DNA of 64,000 nt, taken from Aquilaria yunnanensis. Lineage: Eukaryota > Streptophyta > Magnoliopsida > Malvales > Thymelaeaceae. The stretch covers positions 87,546,001 to 87,610,000 of the forward strand of contig CM077597.1 in NCBI GenBank assembly GCA_039654915.1. Direction: 5' to 3'. Below, one piece after another: positions 44,293 through 56,640 of the stretch (positions within the stretch are counted from its first letter, which is position 1; the number at the start of each line of letters is the position of its first letter). The notes beneath the pieces were generated by a model. It saw only the letters and a program-made list of their open reading frames with translations, was not told the origin of the DNA and did no database searches. The translations under genes and the position numbers were made by a program.

Positions 44293-47284
44293 TAGAGATG
44301 GAACATGGCCAGTCCAACTCAGCCCAAATCGGACAGACCCGATGTCAAACTCGCCCTGAATTGGTCAAAACCCACCTCCGCACAGACCGCGAAAAGCCCG
44401 TAAATAAATGGGCCTAATTTGGGCTTAAAGAGAGGAGAGGATGCAAAATGGATCGACCCCACCTATGACCGGCCAATCCTGTCCAAGCCTAACGTTGGCC
44501 AATGACTCTCCAATGGCTCCTATACCAAAAATTAAAAAAAAATAAAAAGGTTAATTACACAGTTAGTTCCTCAACGCTTTTCTGATACAATTTGACCCCA
44601 AAATTTCACTTTCACCCATTTATTAACACAGCTAAAATTGAAGGACTTTTTTGTCCAAACAGTTTTTGCCCCTCTCCTATAAATAGCAATGTCATTTCTA
44701 CTCTATCCTTACACCAAAATTCAATCTTTCTTCTTCCACTACTATATTCTCTCAAGTATTTGAGCTTTTTTGCTAATCTATTCTAAATTTCTTATTAATC
44801 TCCTCCTAGTTTTGCATTAATCACTACTATTACTTTGTGGGTCATGGCTTCAAGAGAAAAGGACAAGTCGACGGAGAGTTCATCTTCCTACACCACCAAC
44901 CTCCGAGGCTTGTTCTGTCGTCGTTTTCGATTGGCTGAAAAAAGCATCTCAATCGAGGAGTTGCATGACAATGATACTGAAATCGATATAATTAATTACG
45001 ATTTGGGTCTCGATAATCAATTATCCAATGATGATGTTGAAGATGGGGATGCTATGGCGACCGAGGATCAATCAACACAACCGACGCTGATAAGTTGTAG
45101 ACCCGCTGTAAAGGAAACCCGAAGATAAAGTAAATCCTTAAGACTAATGGCTTGAGTTTGAGAACATTATGAGCTCGTACATGAAGAAGAGTTAAGGTAC
45201 AAGAAATGCAAAGATTACGAGAAAAAGTTATTGCATAAAAAGAATTTAGGCACCGAAACACTGAAGCGCTATATTAAAAATCAATATTCTAATGTCGTCC
45301 TCAGTGTCACGACTAGTTCTGAAAGACAAACACAATTTGGGAGTACAACTGGCACCGGCGGGTTAGGTATATTTTGTTTTAACCAACAATCTTATAGATA
45401 AATGTATGATAAATTAGATGATAATTACTAAAAAAAAAATTCACACACTAAATCTAGAATCTTTTATTAAATCTTACATTTAAAAAAGTGTCTTGGAAAA
45501 CAACTAGGAAGGAATGCTTTAAAATATTTGAAGTTGGAAAATCAAATTTGCAAGCCTATTTTTCTACTATTGATCATTGTGTGGTACTTACATCTGACAT
45601 GTGGACATTACCTGTAGGTCAATCATATTATTGTGTTACTTCTTATTGGATTGATTCTGATTGAGTCATGCAAAAATGAATTTTGTCATTTAGAATAATT
45701 AAAACTGATCATACTGGTTATCACATATACAATTGCATCTTAGAAACTCTACGTGATTATTTTTGTGCTGACAAAGTCTTGTGCATTTCATTTGATAATG
45801 CTTTAAATAATGATATTGCCGCTCACCTTTTGAGCCGAGCATTGAAACCACCTCTTAATGATGCATTCTTTCGCATTTGATGCATGTGTCATGTTTTGAA
45901 CCTTTGTGTGCAAAAGGGTTTAAAAGTTCTCCAAAATGAAATTGTACTTATTTGGAACTCATTGACATTTTTTAAATCAAAATCCGCTATGTTTCGTGAA
46001 TTCAAAAAGTTTTGTTTTGAAAATAAAAAACCATTTTCTTGGAAATGGTTTAAATTGGATTGTCCAATTGTCCGACCCACTAGACCTCCACATATTTTGA
46101 TGTTGTAAGATGCATACCTCTATGCAAATTTATTGACGTATTTCATGAACTTAAAGATGAGTTGTAAATTTCTTATGACTAAAGTATAAGAAAAATGTTC
46201 TAAAACTGATGAATTGCTTAAGTTTTAATTTACATCAGTTTAAAAATGATGAGTTGTTGAAAACGACTATCGAAGCCATACGGTCTATGTGGCTTCAATA
46301 TTTTAAAAATATTCCACCTATCTTTTTAGTTGCTTTTTTGCTTGACCTATATGTCAAATTAGTGAGCATAACCACATTGCTTAAAAGCATTTATCATACT
46401 TATTTAAAAATATCTCATATGAATGTTTTGGCTAAGTTTGCTACTGCTTCCGAGTACTTACATTCTTTGTACAAGTTATATTATGAGTGACATTCGGATA
46501 AGATAAGATCCGAAGATCCTCAAAACAAGCCTCCATGAAGATCAATTTCATCAAAATTCAACCTGGCCCTCTAAATGCTGAAGCATCTCTGACCGATGAC
46601 ATCGGGTTTAGCTGAGGTCAATAACTATCTCAACACATCATTCAAATCAAGTGACATCGACATATTGGAGTGGTGAAAACAAAATAGACCAAAGCTTCTG
46701 ATAGTCGCACATGAGATTCTTGTCCTTTTAATCTCCATCGTAGCATCTAAGACAGCGTTTAATGAAGGAAAACGGGTGATATTAGAGAAACGATTAAGAT
46801 TGATGCCCAAGGGTGGTCGAAGTATGCGTGCGCAACCAAGATAGATGCCTCACAATACTCCGGAAATAATACCAAAAGAGTTCGGATGCGAGGTAATATC
46901 CGATAAAGAAACTTGAATTTTTTTTTTCCTTTTTACATATAGTTTATATTTGATCTAACTATGCTGTTAAACACAAATCATAAATTTTTATTTTTCATCA
47001 TTTTTGGAGCATTTTTGTCATTTAAAAATATAAAGTCTGTTCCGATTATTTGTAAGTGTCATTTGACTTTTTTGCTTAATAAAATTTACACCAGAGGTAG
47101 TGTTTTTCCTTAAAATTTTTTATTACACATATAATTAATCAATTTTTTAATTTTTTTAAAAAACCGTAAACCTGCAAACCCGGTGTAGGACTGGACCGCT
47201 TGTAGCTGGTCCATGCCTGGTCCTCCACGACCTAGACCTAGGCTTGGCCGGTCCTGAGTTGGGTTGGCCGGGCACCTACCTCTA
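44293..47284 (+). mobile_element. Decayed hAT element with perfect target duplication
   Basis: Flanked by identical 8-bp repeats CATTGGAC at 44285-44292 and 47285-47292. Ends are imperfect inverted repeats, TAGAGATGGAACATGGCCAG at the left and (reverse complement) TAGAGGTAGGTGCCCGGCCA at the right, continuing CCAACTCAG on both sides. The subterminal zones are rich in GGCC/GGTC-type motifs, unlike the AACCGAAA motifs of the neighbouring hAT, so it belongs to a different hAT family. It contains a broken transposase on the plus strand. Length 2992 bp. Confidence 0.9.
44844..46905 (+). pseudogene. hAT transposase pseudogene
   Basis: Fragments of a hAT transposase lie in order on the plus strand, separated by stops and frame changes. 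MASREKDKSTESSSSYTTN starts the N-terminal frame at 44844, which ends at 45128. The core follows with VLTSDMWTLPVGQSYYCVTSYWID (about 45580), ILSFRIIKTDHTGYHI and LCISFDNALNNDIAAHLLS (45683-45880, aligning with the catalytic Asp region), then CHVLNLCVQKGLKVLQ. The C-terminal dimerisation remnant is ILEW*KQNRPKLLIVAHEILVLLISIVASKTAF near 46662, in which the catalytic Glu of ASES is replaced by Lys. The BED finger is not recognisable. It is therefore inactive. It sits inside the 44293-47284 element with intact ends, so it could be mobilised only in trans. Confidence 0.88.
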
Positions 47285-47292
47285 CATTGGAC

Positions 47293-48598
47293 TACATGCT
47301 CCGATTGAAAAAGAAAAATGAAGAGTTGAGATCGAGAATAATTTATAATAAGCCCTAGAGGTTTGAGTGAATATGTTTGATTATCTCTAATGTTAAAAGG
47401 AATAATCATAACATATTCTATTTTGGGTAATTATAAATCTTCACAACATTTCCAGACTTGGTAATTTGCTTTACCATACTATCATTTAGAATACCATTCT
47501 AATATCTACCTTTTTCTAAGTTCCTTGATATTCATGTAAAATGTTCAAAATAAAAGTGAAAATAACACAATTTTTTTTAATCTTCAAGTCAAACCAAATG
47601 GAACAATATTGCTGGGACTGAATAAGTACATTTTACTTTTCAGTTGACACCAATGAGGTGAAAAAAACTCACATTTAAATAGAGGAACAAATTAAATTGT
47701 TTACTAATTATTAAATTATTTTTAGATATTTAATTTCACTAAATGAATAGTTATATTAGATAGTTTAAATTATGTTTTTTTTATTTAAATTCCAAAATTG
47801 ATATAAGCAACGAACAACGATCATGGAAAAATATTCATATCTTTCCCAAGATAAATTTTTGGCTTCCAAACAATTTAGAATAGACTGTAGTTTCAACTAA
47901 ATTTTGAGGGTTTTGTAATTTATCAAAAAAAAAAAACAAAGGTTCATGTCCACGTCCAAAATGATCAAGCGCTAGTTACAACAATTTTACTGAAAAAATT
48001 AATTATCAATTTATTTAATTTCTTGTAGTACTTTTTTTTATAGGGTGCACTACCAACAAATGATATTAAAACATTATGAAAACTATAGCTATTGTCTTGT
48101 ACATATTAGATCGTCCACCTGTCCTTGATAGGAGGAATCTCTGTCCTAAATTGCCCCCTAAATGGAAAAAAAACTATGAAGTTTAAATCTAATTATATCA
48201 CGACTAATTACCCCTGTATGATTCTCAATAGTTAAGATGTTAGGTGGATATAGAAGAAGTATAGAGTTAATATTGTTGTTATTCTGATCCCTTAAAAAAA
48301 AACAAAATAACTTTAGATGTTAGTATATCTTTTCCTTGTACACTTGTATATGCAAATAAGATAAGAAACGTATCGAAAAACTTTTACTTCAAAAAAAAAA
48401 ATTAGAGAAAAATGTCAAGTCTATCACTAATGCCTACTAAGATATTTTTGTGGTAAAACATATTATTAATGTTTTTGAAATAGGCAAATAAACATAAATA
48501 CAATATATTAGAGACAAATTATTCATTAAACGGTAATAACAATTAGGGAATGGTTGCCCTTGATGTAGGTTGACATTAGAATATGTTGAATTCAATTA
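47293..48598. other. AT-rich intergenic DNA
   Basis: I see no gene, tRNA or bounded element here. It is made of A/T-rich sequence with homopolymer runs. Confidence 0.5.
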
Positions 48599-48828
48599 CT
48601 CCCTCCGTCTCATAAATTTTGATACATTTGATTTTTTGTTGTATTTTGACTCAATTTTATTCATATTATTGTTTGTTAAAAAAATTAAAAAATGTATTTA
48701 GAAACTACATATCTTGCATTATCATTCATATATAAAGATTTTGTATTTATATGTTAAAATGTTGAAAATAAAAAATCATAGATTAATTGTCAAAAACAAA
48801 TGGAGCAAAACTTTTGAGACGGAGGGAG
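48599..48828. mobile_element. Stowaway MITE with well-preserved ends
   Basis: A 230-bp element with terminal inverted repeats CTCCCTCCGTCTCA (left) and TGAGACGGAGGGAG (right), perfect for 14 bp and continuing imperfectly (TAAATTTTG versus AAAAGTTTTG). It is flanked by TA on both sides (48597-48598, 48829-48830). This is the textbook Stowaway/Tc1-mariner non-autonomous terminus. Its interior differs from the two related copies at 31447 and 38102. Confidence 0.95.
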
Positions 48829-49692
48829 TACAATTTTAATTGTTCTGACTTGAATTGTGTTAATTTGATTTTAAGACCTAATTCAATATCGCACATCTTA
48901 AAAATATTTTAGGTCTTAATTAAAAAGTTTTTAGTAAAAAATTAGTTCGAGAAACGATGAAACTTTTGTTGGAGATTCATAGCTAAATAAATCTCAATTG
49001 TTCTATGACAACATATTGTATTGTGAATTTCCATTCTAGCCTTAATTTTAATGAAGATGGCTTATTTACTTGATGACCAAATATTTGTGACATATTTGTC
49101 TGAGAAAATACATTAATGATTTATTTCTTGGCATGACATAAAATTAGTGGAAAAAACAATCTTAGCTGCCCATGGGGTGGAAGCTTGGCTTGAGGTTACA
49201 ACCCATTTTAAAGAATAAAAATTAAAATTTTAGGGTTTAGACATATTAAAAATAAAATTAATTAAATTTTTATACTAAAAAAGATTATGCTCAATAAAAG
49301 TTTTAATCAAACATTATCAAACTTGAAACTCGACTCATTAAAAGTTCAAATTTAAAATAAAATTTGAGACTCACCTCAAAGTTTGTTAGGTTTAACTTAT
49401 TAAGAAAAAATAAAATTAAACTCAAACTGTTTAATAAATAACTCCGCACCTTTAGTTGCTGACACGAGTGAACTTGCATAAACTCCATTTACCACCAACC
49501 AATGGCAGGTCACACACGTGCGAAGAAAAAAAGAGAGAAATATAGGACCGTTCTAAAATGTAAAAAACGCCTGAAAAAAAATAAAAAGATAACTAAACCA
49601 GAAAAAGAAAAAGAAGAGAAAAAATTAGTAAAATAAAAGTCAAGCTACGGAGACTCCATTGTGGAATTCTGATCTCTCCTGTCTTCTCAACG

Positions 49693-49724
<32 letters not shown>

Positions 49725-49849
49725 AGACGAAGAAGAAGAGGTCGAAGAAGAGGGAGAGAGGGGAGGTCGGGAAAGACCGAATTGTCCAACGCTTTTTGGC
49801 TTTAGAATTTTTTTCCCTTCTTCTCTCTCCTGCCCCGCTCCTGTGCGCC
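48829..49849 (+). promoter_or_regulatory. AGD5 upstream region and 5' UTR with (GA)n tract
   Basis: AT-rich DNA up to about 49640, then a purine-rich leader with a GA repeat at about 49694-49721 followed by GAAGAAGA runs, ending directly at the ARF-GAP start codon at 49850. GA/CT tracts in the leader are frequent in plant housekeeping genes. No further gene is seen. Confidence 0.5.
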
Positions 49850-52800
49850 ATGAACGAGAAGGCCAACGTCTCCAAGGAGCTCAATGCCCGGCACAGAAAG
49901 GTCCTGTAATTGTTCTTACGTATTTTCGCTTTGTATATGTTCGTGATTGTTTGCTTTATGATTTCGATTCTGGATCGGTTTTGGTTATGGCGGAATGAAC
50001 AGTTGTTGGATCTCGTTATGATTTGATCCCTTTTTTTATTGACGGGGTTAGCTGGATTTCTCTTTTCATTGATTGAATTTTCGATTTTGGTATTTTCCTT
50101 TTACAATTCTTTCATTTCTGTTTGGATTTGGAAATTTGAGAGGGGAGAGTAAGCGAATTAGCTCGTGGATTTGTTTTCAGCTCGAAAATACAGTGGCTAA
50201 GTTCTTTGATCTCGTCGTATTTCATCCCTTTATGAGTTAGAGAGAATTTGTCTTTTTTTGTCCTTTCTCCTTTGTCCGATCTGGATTCTCGTTTTTCTTT
50301 TGGGTGAGATTCGTCGGATAATCTAAATCCATGGTTCGTTTTCGCTTGAAATAAGGGGGCTAATTTATCAAAACTGATCATCCAATAATCGAAAGAAGAT
50401 TGGATTTAGATTTCGCATTCTTCGTCTTCAAGGTGCTGGAGCGCTCTCTATCCCTTCCATTTGTATTTGGATTATTAGGATATCTATTACCTGCTTGTGA
50501 TTGGGTTGTTGTTGGCAGTGGCCATGGGTTCAATTCTGCCAGCACGAGTGAAAACTTCAATGTGGGCTTGCTTGGCAATGCCATGCTTAAGCCCCTCTTG
50601 TTGGCTGCACTAGTGGAAGCTTTGCGCATGTTTGATCTGTGCACATTAAATAACAATCTGCAATCAAAATCTGCATGATTGCCAGTTCCGTGACCTTTAA
50701 CTTTTTTATTCTCAGTTATTGATGCTCTTAACATATATATAAAGAAGATCTCTTTGGTTAAGCCCTCAATATCACTCTCTCTACATGCAGATACTTGAAG
50801 GTCTACTTAAGTTGCCGGAGAATAGAGAATGTGCTGACTGCAAGTCCAAGTATGTTTCCAGGAGAATAAGAGTATATACAATAGAATGCTAACTACATGG
50901 GACTTAAGTTCCCTAAGTAATTAACCGTGTTTGTAGTCTAAGTGTTTTGCAATAAATAAGAAACATCAGTATGCCATTGCATAATGAAAAATCTCGTGTC
51001 TGTGCTAACCATAAAGCTTTTTATGCAGAGGTCCAAGATGGGCTAGTGTGAATTTAGGTATCTTTATATGCATGCAATGCTCAGGGATTCACAGAAGTCT
51101 TGGAGTGCACATATCTAAGGTGATTTCTTTTGACAAGCATGGGATGTTATGTATGTTTATATTTTTTTTTCATGGAAAGTTTATTAAATAACTTTTGCAT
51201 GCGTACTTGCAATTGTTTAGATTCCTAGAGTAGATGATAAGCCTCAAAAGGATGGCTTTCCTGTATCTAATTTTTCTTCTCTCTGGTAATCATTGCTGAC
51301 TTTAAGGCAAATATTTCCGGGCAGAAAAGTAAAAAAAAAAATCTGAGAGATTAACTTCTTGGAAGCTTTGGATACGTGATGTTAGCTTCTGTCTTTGCAT
51401 TTGAACTATTTGCGTGCAAACCCTTCTTGCCCTTGTTAAGTGCATGCTAGAGAATGGAGCACCGTTTGAAAACACCAATGCCATTTCTCACAAGGCCATT
51501 TTACCTGAAAATAAGTTTCAGAGCTAGTACTCCATCATGCCTATGACAAATCTTTCTTCTAATGCCTTCTGGTATTTGACCAAAATAACCCTCTGCTAAT
51601 TCCCTCTGCTCTATGAACCATCTGCACGGAATTTTTAAAATGGATAATAAGAGAAAATTGACAAGACAATATTGAATGGTAATTATTCTACTTTCTGAAG
51701 ATATGTGAGCACTGCGTTGGTCATCTAGACATTTACAGACCCTCTTTGACCACCAGGTCCTGAGAACATACCACATCAGGCTTTTCTCCTTCAGGAACGC
51801 CTAGGTAATGAAATGTGATGAGAGGACAATTCCTCCATATTAACTGCTGTCAAATTGCTCATGCTCAGATTAATCTTTGGCCTCAAAACAGCTCAAAGGT
51901 TTCTGATCTTTTGAAAGCTTATGAAATTACATTTCACCTGGCAAGAGCAATGTTTTGTCCTGTTTGTTGTGGGTGGTTGATAAAAAGATTTTGCCTCTTC
52001 ACTTGTTTAAATGTTACTCTTCTTTTCTTCTTAAATAAGTTTGATGAACAAGTTAGGGGAATGGTCATTCTCAGTAAGGTTCTATTTGATTTGTTTTACT
52101 GCAGGTTCGGTCAGCTACCCTGGACACGTGGCTCCCTGAGCAGGTTGCATTTATTCAGTGTAAGTCTGTTTGTGATCATGAGGTTGCATTTTTTTGTCCA
52201 ATTCTATCCTCTCATCCAAGTTTCATAGATCACCTTCCATGCATGACACTTGCACAATTCATGTACCAGTCTAAAAAACTCAGTAAATTATTGAATAAGT
52301 AAGATTTATTATTGTGCATGCCATGCGGGTGCATGCCATGAGGGATATTTATGGCTGGTCACTTTTGGAGGGAATTGGGTTGCAGAGTTAATATTCATAG
52401 GTGTTTTGTCTGCCATGGGAGAGAATTGAGATGAAGATGTCAGGAGATAAATGGGGGATACAGTCATACAGCCAAAAAGTGCAGCGAGAGAGGTGGCTTT
52501 TAGGACCTTTTCTCTGATACCATATAGCCTGAGAGGATTCAGAAAACTTACAAGTCAATTATATTTACTAATTGTGAGGTATATGTAGTGCAATAGTGGT
52601 GAAGGTTAATTGCAATTAATGATAAACATAAGAAGCGATAGTGTTTTAAATAGACAAAAAATGCATTTTTCATTTTCTCTAATAACAGTTGCTTTGGATT
52701 TGTAGCAATGGGAAATGAGAGGGCAAACAGTTACTGGGAAGCTGAGTTGCCCCCAAATTATGATAGAGTTGGTATTGAGAACTTCATCCGTGCAAAGTAA

Positions 52801-55800
52801 GTGATTGATATTCTGCCTGTGTGGCCAATTCTTTTTGTGTTTCTATTCCAACTCTATATAAACTTCTATGGGAATATCAAGACACAACTGTCATTCCATG
52901 CTATGTGTTTTTGCATGTTCATCCAGGTATGAGGAAAAGAGGTGGGTCCCAAAAGATGGAAAACCAAGATCGCCTCCTAGAGGGCGGGATGAAATAGTTT
53001 CAGCAGATTGGCAGAGGCCTGAAAAAAGTGGGCACAGGTTTAGTGGCAATTCAGAGAACTCAGTGGAGGAGAAGAAGAGCATTCATGCATCTACTTCGAA
53101 AGACAGTAGTCCTGCAACAAGAATTAGCTTTCCTGTTCCTCCAAAATCATCTGGGCAGGTATCACTTCTTGTTTCTTAGACCCATACTTTTCTTACGGTG
53201 ACAAATGGAAATGAACCTGATCTACTTCATACCTTGCAAGTGGCAAAATGGGAATTATAGATCATCGTTCACTCACACTATGTTTTGACAATACATTTTC
53301 CTCTGTTTCATTATAAACTTGTAAATTAGGCTTTAATTATTTTGTTTTGTTGTGCAATAGCATCCTGATGGTGGTCGCTGTAGTTTATGGTCTCTTGTTA
53401 TTGTTGTTTAGATAGAAGTCCAACTTAACTTTTATATTGCAAGTGGTTGATAGGATTTGTATTGCGAAAGTAATGTTAAAGCATTCAACTCGTAACTAAT
53501 TGAATTTAGATTGAGCGCCCTCGCTAGAACATAAAGGGGAGAGTATACTTTAAGTCCTAAAATTTTTTACGTTTTGCCAAATCGGTCCTAAAATTCCTTG
53601 ATTTCCCAAACAAGTCCTAACATTTATAACTGTCAACTCTGTTAGTCCTAAAAGTTTCATGTTCTGCCAAATCAGTGCTAAAAGTTTTGTTTTTCAGGGA
53701 AAATGCTGACTTGACGCTTAACGCTACTATCTCCAGTGACTAAACTGACAGTCCAAATTTTAGTAGCTTACTTGAAAATTTTATCAAAGCTTAGGATTCA
53801 ATTTGCAATTTTTTGAAAAAAAAAATCTAGGAGAAAATTGATTTTTTTTTAAAATATAGGGCCCAAATTGCTGATTTAAAAAAATTTGGGAATCTATTGT
53901 TATTTTATGAAAATTTCTTTGGTTATCATTTTTCCAAATTTTGGAGTGAACTAATTTAAAGTTTAATGGATAAGGGCGGACTCCAGTATTTCAAGTAGTG
54001 AAAACTTATTTAACTTGCTCCACACCATCATTGGTGGATCAGCAATAAAATCGGCTCTATTGGACTGGACCTAATCAGAGTTTTGGTAGACTGTGTGAAT
54101 TTCATTAGACTTAACTTGATATTTCTAAGATGAGCATTCTACCCTACTCTACCAAAACAGTGATTTGACTCTCTCTGGTTTAGCATTTTTTTTATCCACT
54201 GACAATGGAGTAAAGTGGATCGATCAGCTTTAAATATTTTAAATAAAGTAGTTCTGCTCACTCTATTGAGCTCCAAATTGATATGTTTGAAAATTTGGGA
54301 TAATAACAATACAGTCCCAATTATTTACAAATTATAACTTGATCCTTAATAGTTTTTGAAAATTTGAGTTTAGTCCCTATATTTGTTAAATAATTGCAGA
54401 GTGGCCCTCAAATTTTGGTAAAATTTTCAAGTAAGTCCTTAATTTAAAAGTGTCAGTTTAATCACTGAAGATAACGTCGTTAAGTGACATATCAGCATTT
54501 TTCATCAGAAACAAAATTTTTAGGACTGATTTGGAAAAACCTGAAACTTTTAGGACTCCCAAGACAATTTTATAACATCCAATTGAAACCAATTGGCAAT
54601 GGATGGAAAGGCGCCATCACAAATCATCCACTAACCAACACTGTAACTGGACCATGTGGAGTATATACCACTTAACAGAAGCTTCTGATCCAAAACAGTT
54701 TGGCAATGGATGGAGATGCCTTAACACACTATAGAAAAACAAAGGCCGTTGACTTAACCATGTGGAATTGCACCGCTTAACATGTATGTTGAGAGCCCAA
54801 ATATCTTCTGCGCATGTATTCGAGGATGAAAAATGCTCAAACCTGCCCAAGCATGTTGAAGTGATTAGGAACAACAAAGGGGAAGGGTGATCTAATTTAC
54901 AGTGATATTAGTTCAGTTTCTTTGATTGCTTATCCTTTGTATGAGCATTATAGGTCATGTTGAAACAAAGTCTTACCTGATGTTTCTAATTTACTAATAG
55001 GTTACACCTGTATCCAAGCCTCAATCAGTTGTACAGAATACTGATGAGACAGCCACCGAGGCTGTAGACGCTACTCAAGCTGCAGGTCCTCCTAAGCTAG
55101 ATTATGCTACAGATCTTTTTGACATGCTCTCGATGGAAGATGGTCCTAGTGGGGAAGGTTCAGAGCCTGTGTCTGCTGATGATAGTTCTTGGGCGGGTTT
55201 CCAGTGTATGTCTCAAGTTTTGTAGAACTTTTGCTTAGAAAAGTTGTTTGATCAAGCTTCTTCATGTTATGCCACCGAAAGATTATTATTTTCAGATATG
55301 TTTACTCGTAATAAATTTGCAGCCGCTGGAGGAGCACCATCTACGCCTGAAAAATCTGTTCAGCCAAAAGCTGCCGAGACTAGCACCTTGTCATCCCCTG
55401 GAATTGAAGATCTTTTTAAGGATTCACCTTCAGAAGCCAAGCAAGTCCCAGAAAAGGCCAAAAAAGATGTGAAAAATGATATTATGAGCCTATTTGAGAA
55501 GGTATCTAATGTAGTATTCAATTGCATTTTTGGGAAATTTTATAAAGAAAAGAACTTTGCTGTGATTCAATGCTGTTTGAACCAAACTGATCACGTTAAA
55601 ATCTGCCCTTTAAATGGCAATGAGTATGGGAATTAATTGCTTAGCTTTCGTGTGTGTTTCAGTCCAATATGGTGTCACCTTTCTCTATGCAACAGCAGCA
55701 ACTAGCTTTGCTAGCACAGCAACAGTCCCTTCTCATGGCAGCTGCAGCAAAATCTTCCCCTGGAAGTACCCAGCATCAATCTGCATCCAATGGCATAAAC

Positions 55801-56640
55801 ATATCAACTTATCAGCAGCAACTTGCTTTGCTCGCACAGCAACAATCACTCCTCATGGCTGCTGCAGCTAAATCACTTCCTGGAAGTACACAACAATCCA
55901 CATCAAACGGTGTTAGCAATCCTGCACAAAATTGGCCAAATATGGGTCACCAAATCACAGGAATGATGCCTGCTGGTGGGCAGGTTGATCTGCAGAAACT
56001 TCTACAGGTAGACATTTGTAATTTTTGCCTGTCTTTGCACTCTAGCTAGGTCAGACAGCTTTCTGATGTCTGTATATTTTGCCGCCTAGACTATGAACGT
56101 TGGATCAATGCATTCATTGGGGAACTCTCTGCCATTCTCAGCATCAAGGTATGTTATTTATCTTTTTGTTCTCAATACATGTACACAATTTCTTTTGGGC
56201 AGTGATATGCAAAGTATATGGCATGTTGCCTTGTATCAGTATCATGTCTTTTTAATCCAAAGAAAAGTTAGTAGAAGCATTGTAGTAGAAGATAAGATCT
56301 GAGTTCAGTTTCCAGTTGTGGTTTCTTGGCTGTCACCTCTCTCTGCTTATTAATCAAGACTTAAAAGACTTACAAGCAAGTATGCTCATGATTTTAGATT
56401 GTCTCTAAATGATAATGTGCTGCTACCCTGTTCCAGTTTTCATAATTAAGTTTCTTCACACACCTATATTGTGGCTGCAGCTTTAATACAACGGGGCAAG
56501 CTACCCCACCTAATGGAGTTCCAACTTCCAGAGCAGTTAAACCTCAATCGGCAGCTACTGTTTCGTCAGAATCGCCCTCTCAATCTGGAAAGGATTATGA
56601 TTTTTCTTCGTTGACGCAAGGGATGTTCGCAAAGCCCTGA
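49850..56640 (+). CDS. AGD5: ARF GTPase-activating protein AGD5/NEVERSHED type (11 exons)
   Basis: Exons 49850-49900, 50791-50849, 51029-51119, 52105-52159, 52706-52796, 52927-53158, 55001-55205, 55323-55501, 55663-56007, 56090-56148 and 56481-56640 total 509 codons with stop. The N-terminus is the ARF-GAP domain: [30 protein letters not shown]...C zinc finger (CADC, 16 residues, CMQC) and [15 protein letters not shown] with the arginine finger, then [18 protein letters not shown]. The rest is low-complexity with [28 protein letters not shown] and a Gln/Ala/Leu-rich segment. It stimulates GTP hydrolysis on ARF GTPases; the Arabidopsis NEVERSHED protein acts at the trans-Golgi network/early endosome and is needed for floral organ shedding. 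A 40-residue stretch is duplicated inside exon 9. A polyadenylation-like AATAAA lies near 56843. Assignment to AGD5 rests on the ARF-GAP domain and the tail layout. Confidence 0.93.
53530..54605. mobile_element. Long-inverted-repeat element in AGD5 intron 6
   Basis: The segment from about 53640 to 53830 matches the reverse complement of about 54385-54575: TCCTAAAAGTTTCA, CCAAATCAGT.CTAAAA, AAAATGCTGA, AGTGA.TAAACTGACA and CTTACTTGAAAATTTTA occur in the same order on both arms. The left arm has extra upstream copies of the GTCCTAAAA module (53555-53640). The unrelated middle is about 550 bp. This is the structure of a foldback or Mutator-like MITE. I cannot fix exact ends or a target duplication. 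It lies well inside the 1.84-kb intron 53159-55000. Confidence 0.75.
54592..54780 (+). repeat. Imperfect tandem duplication beside the inverted-repeat element
   Basis: Two units of about 115 bp, from TTGGCAATGGATGGAAAGG (54592) and TTGGCAATGGATGGAGATG (54700), share AACCATGTGGA-type and CACC/CACTTAAC endings. It lies in the same AGD5 intron, directly right of the inverted-repeat element. Confidence 0.6.

Noticed and set aside
50400..50678. 92-codon frame in AGD5 intron 1
   Set aside because: It lies wholly inside the intron between 49901 and 50790 and has no recognisable domain or splice connection.
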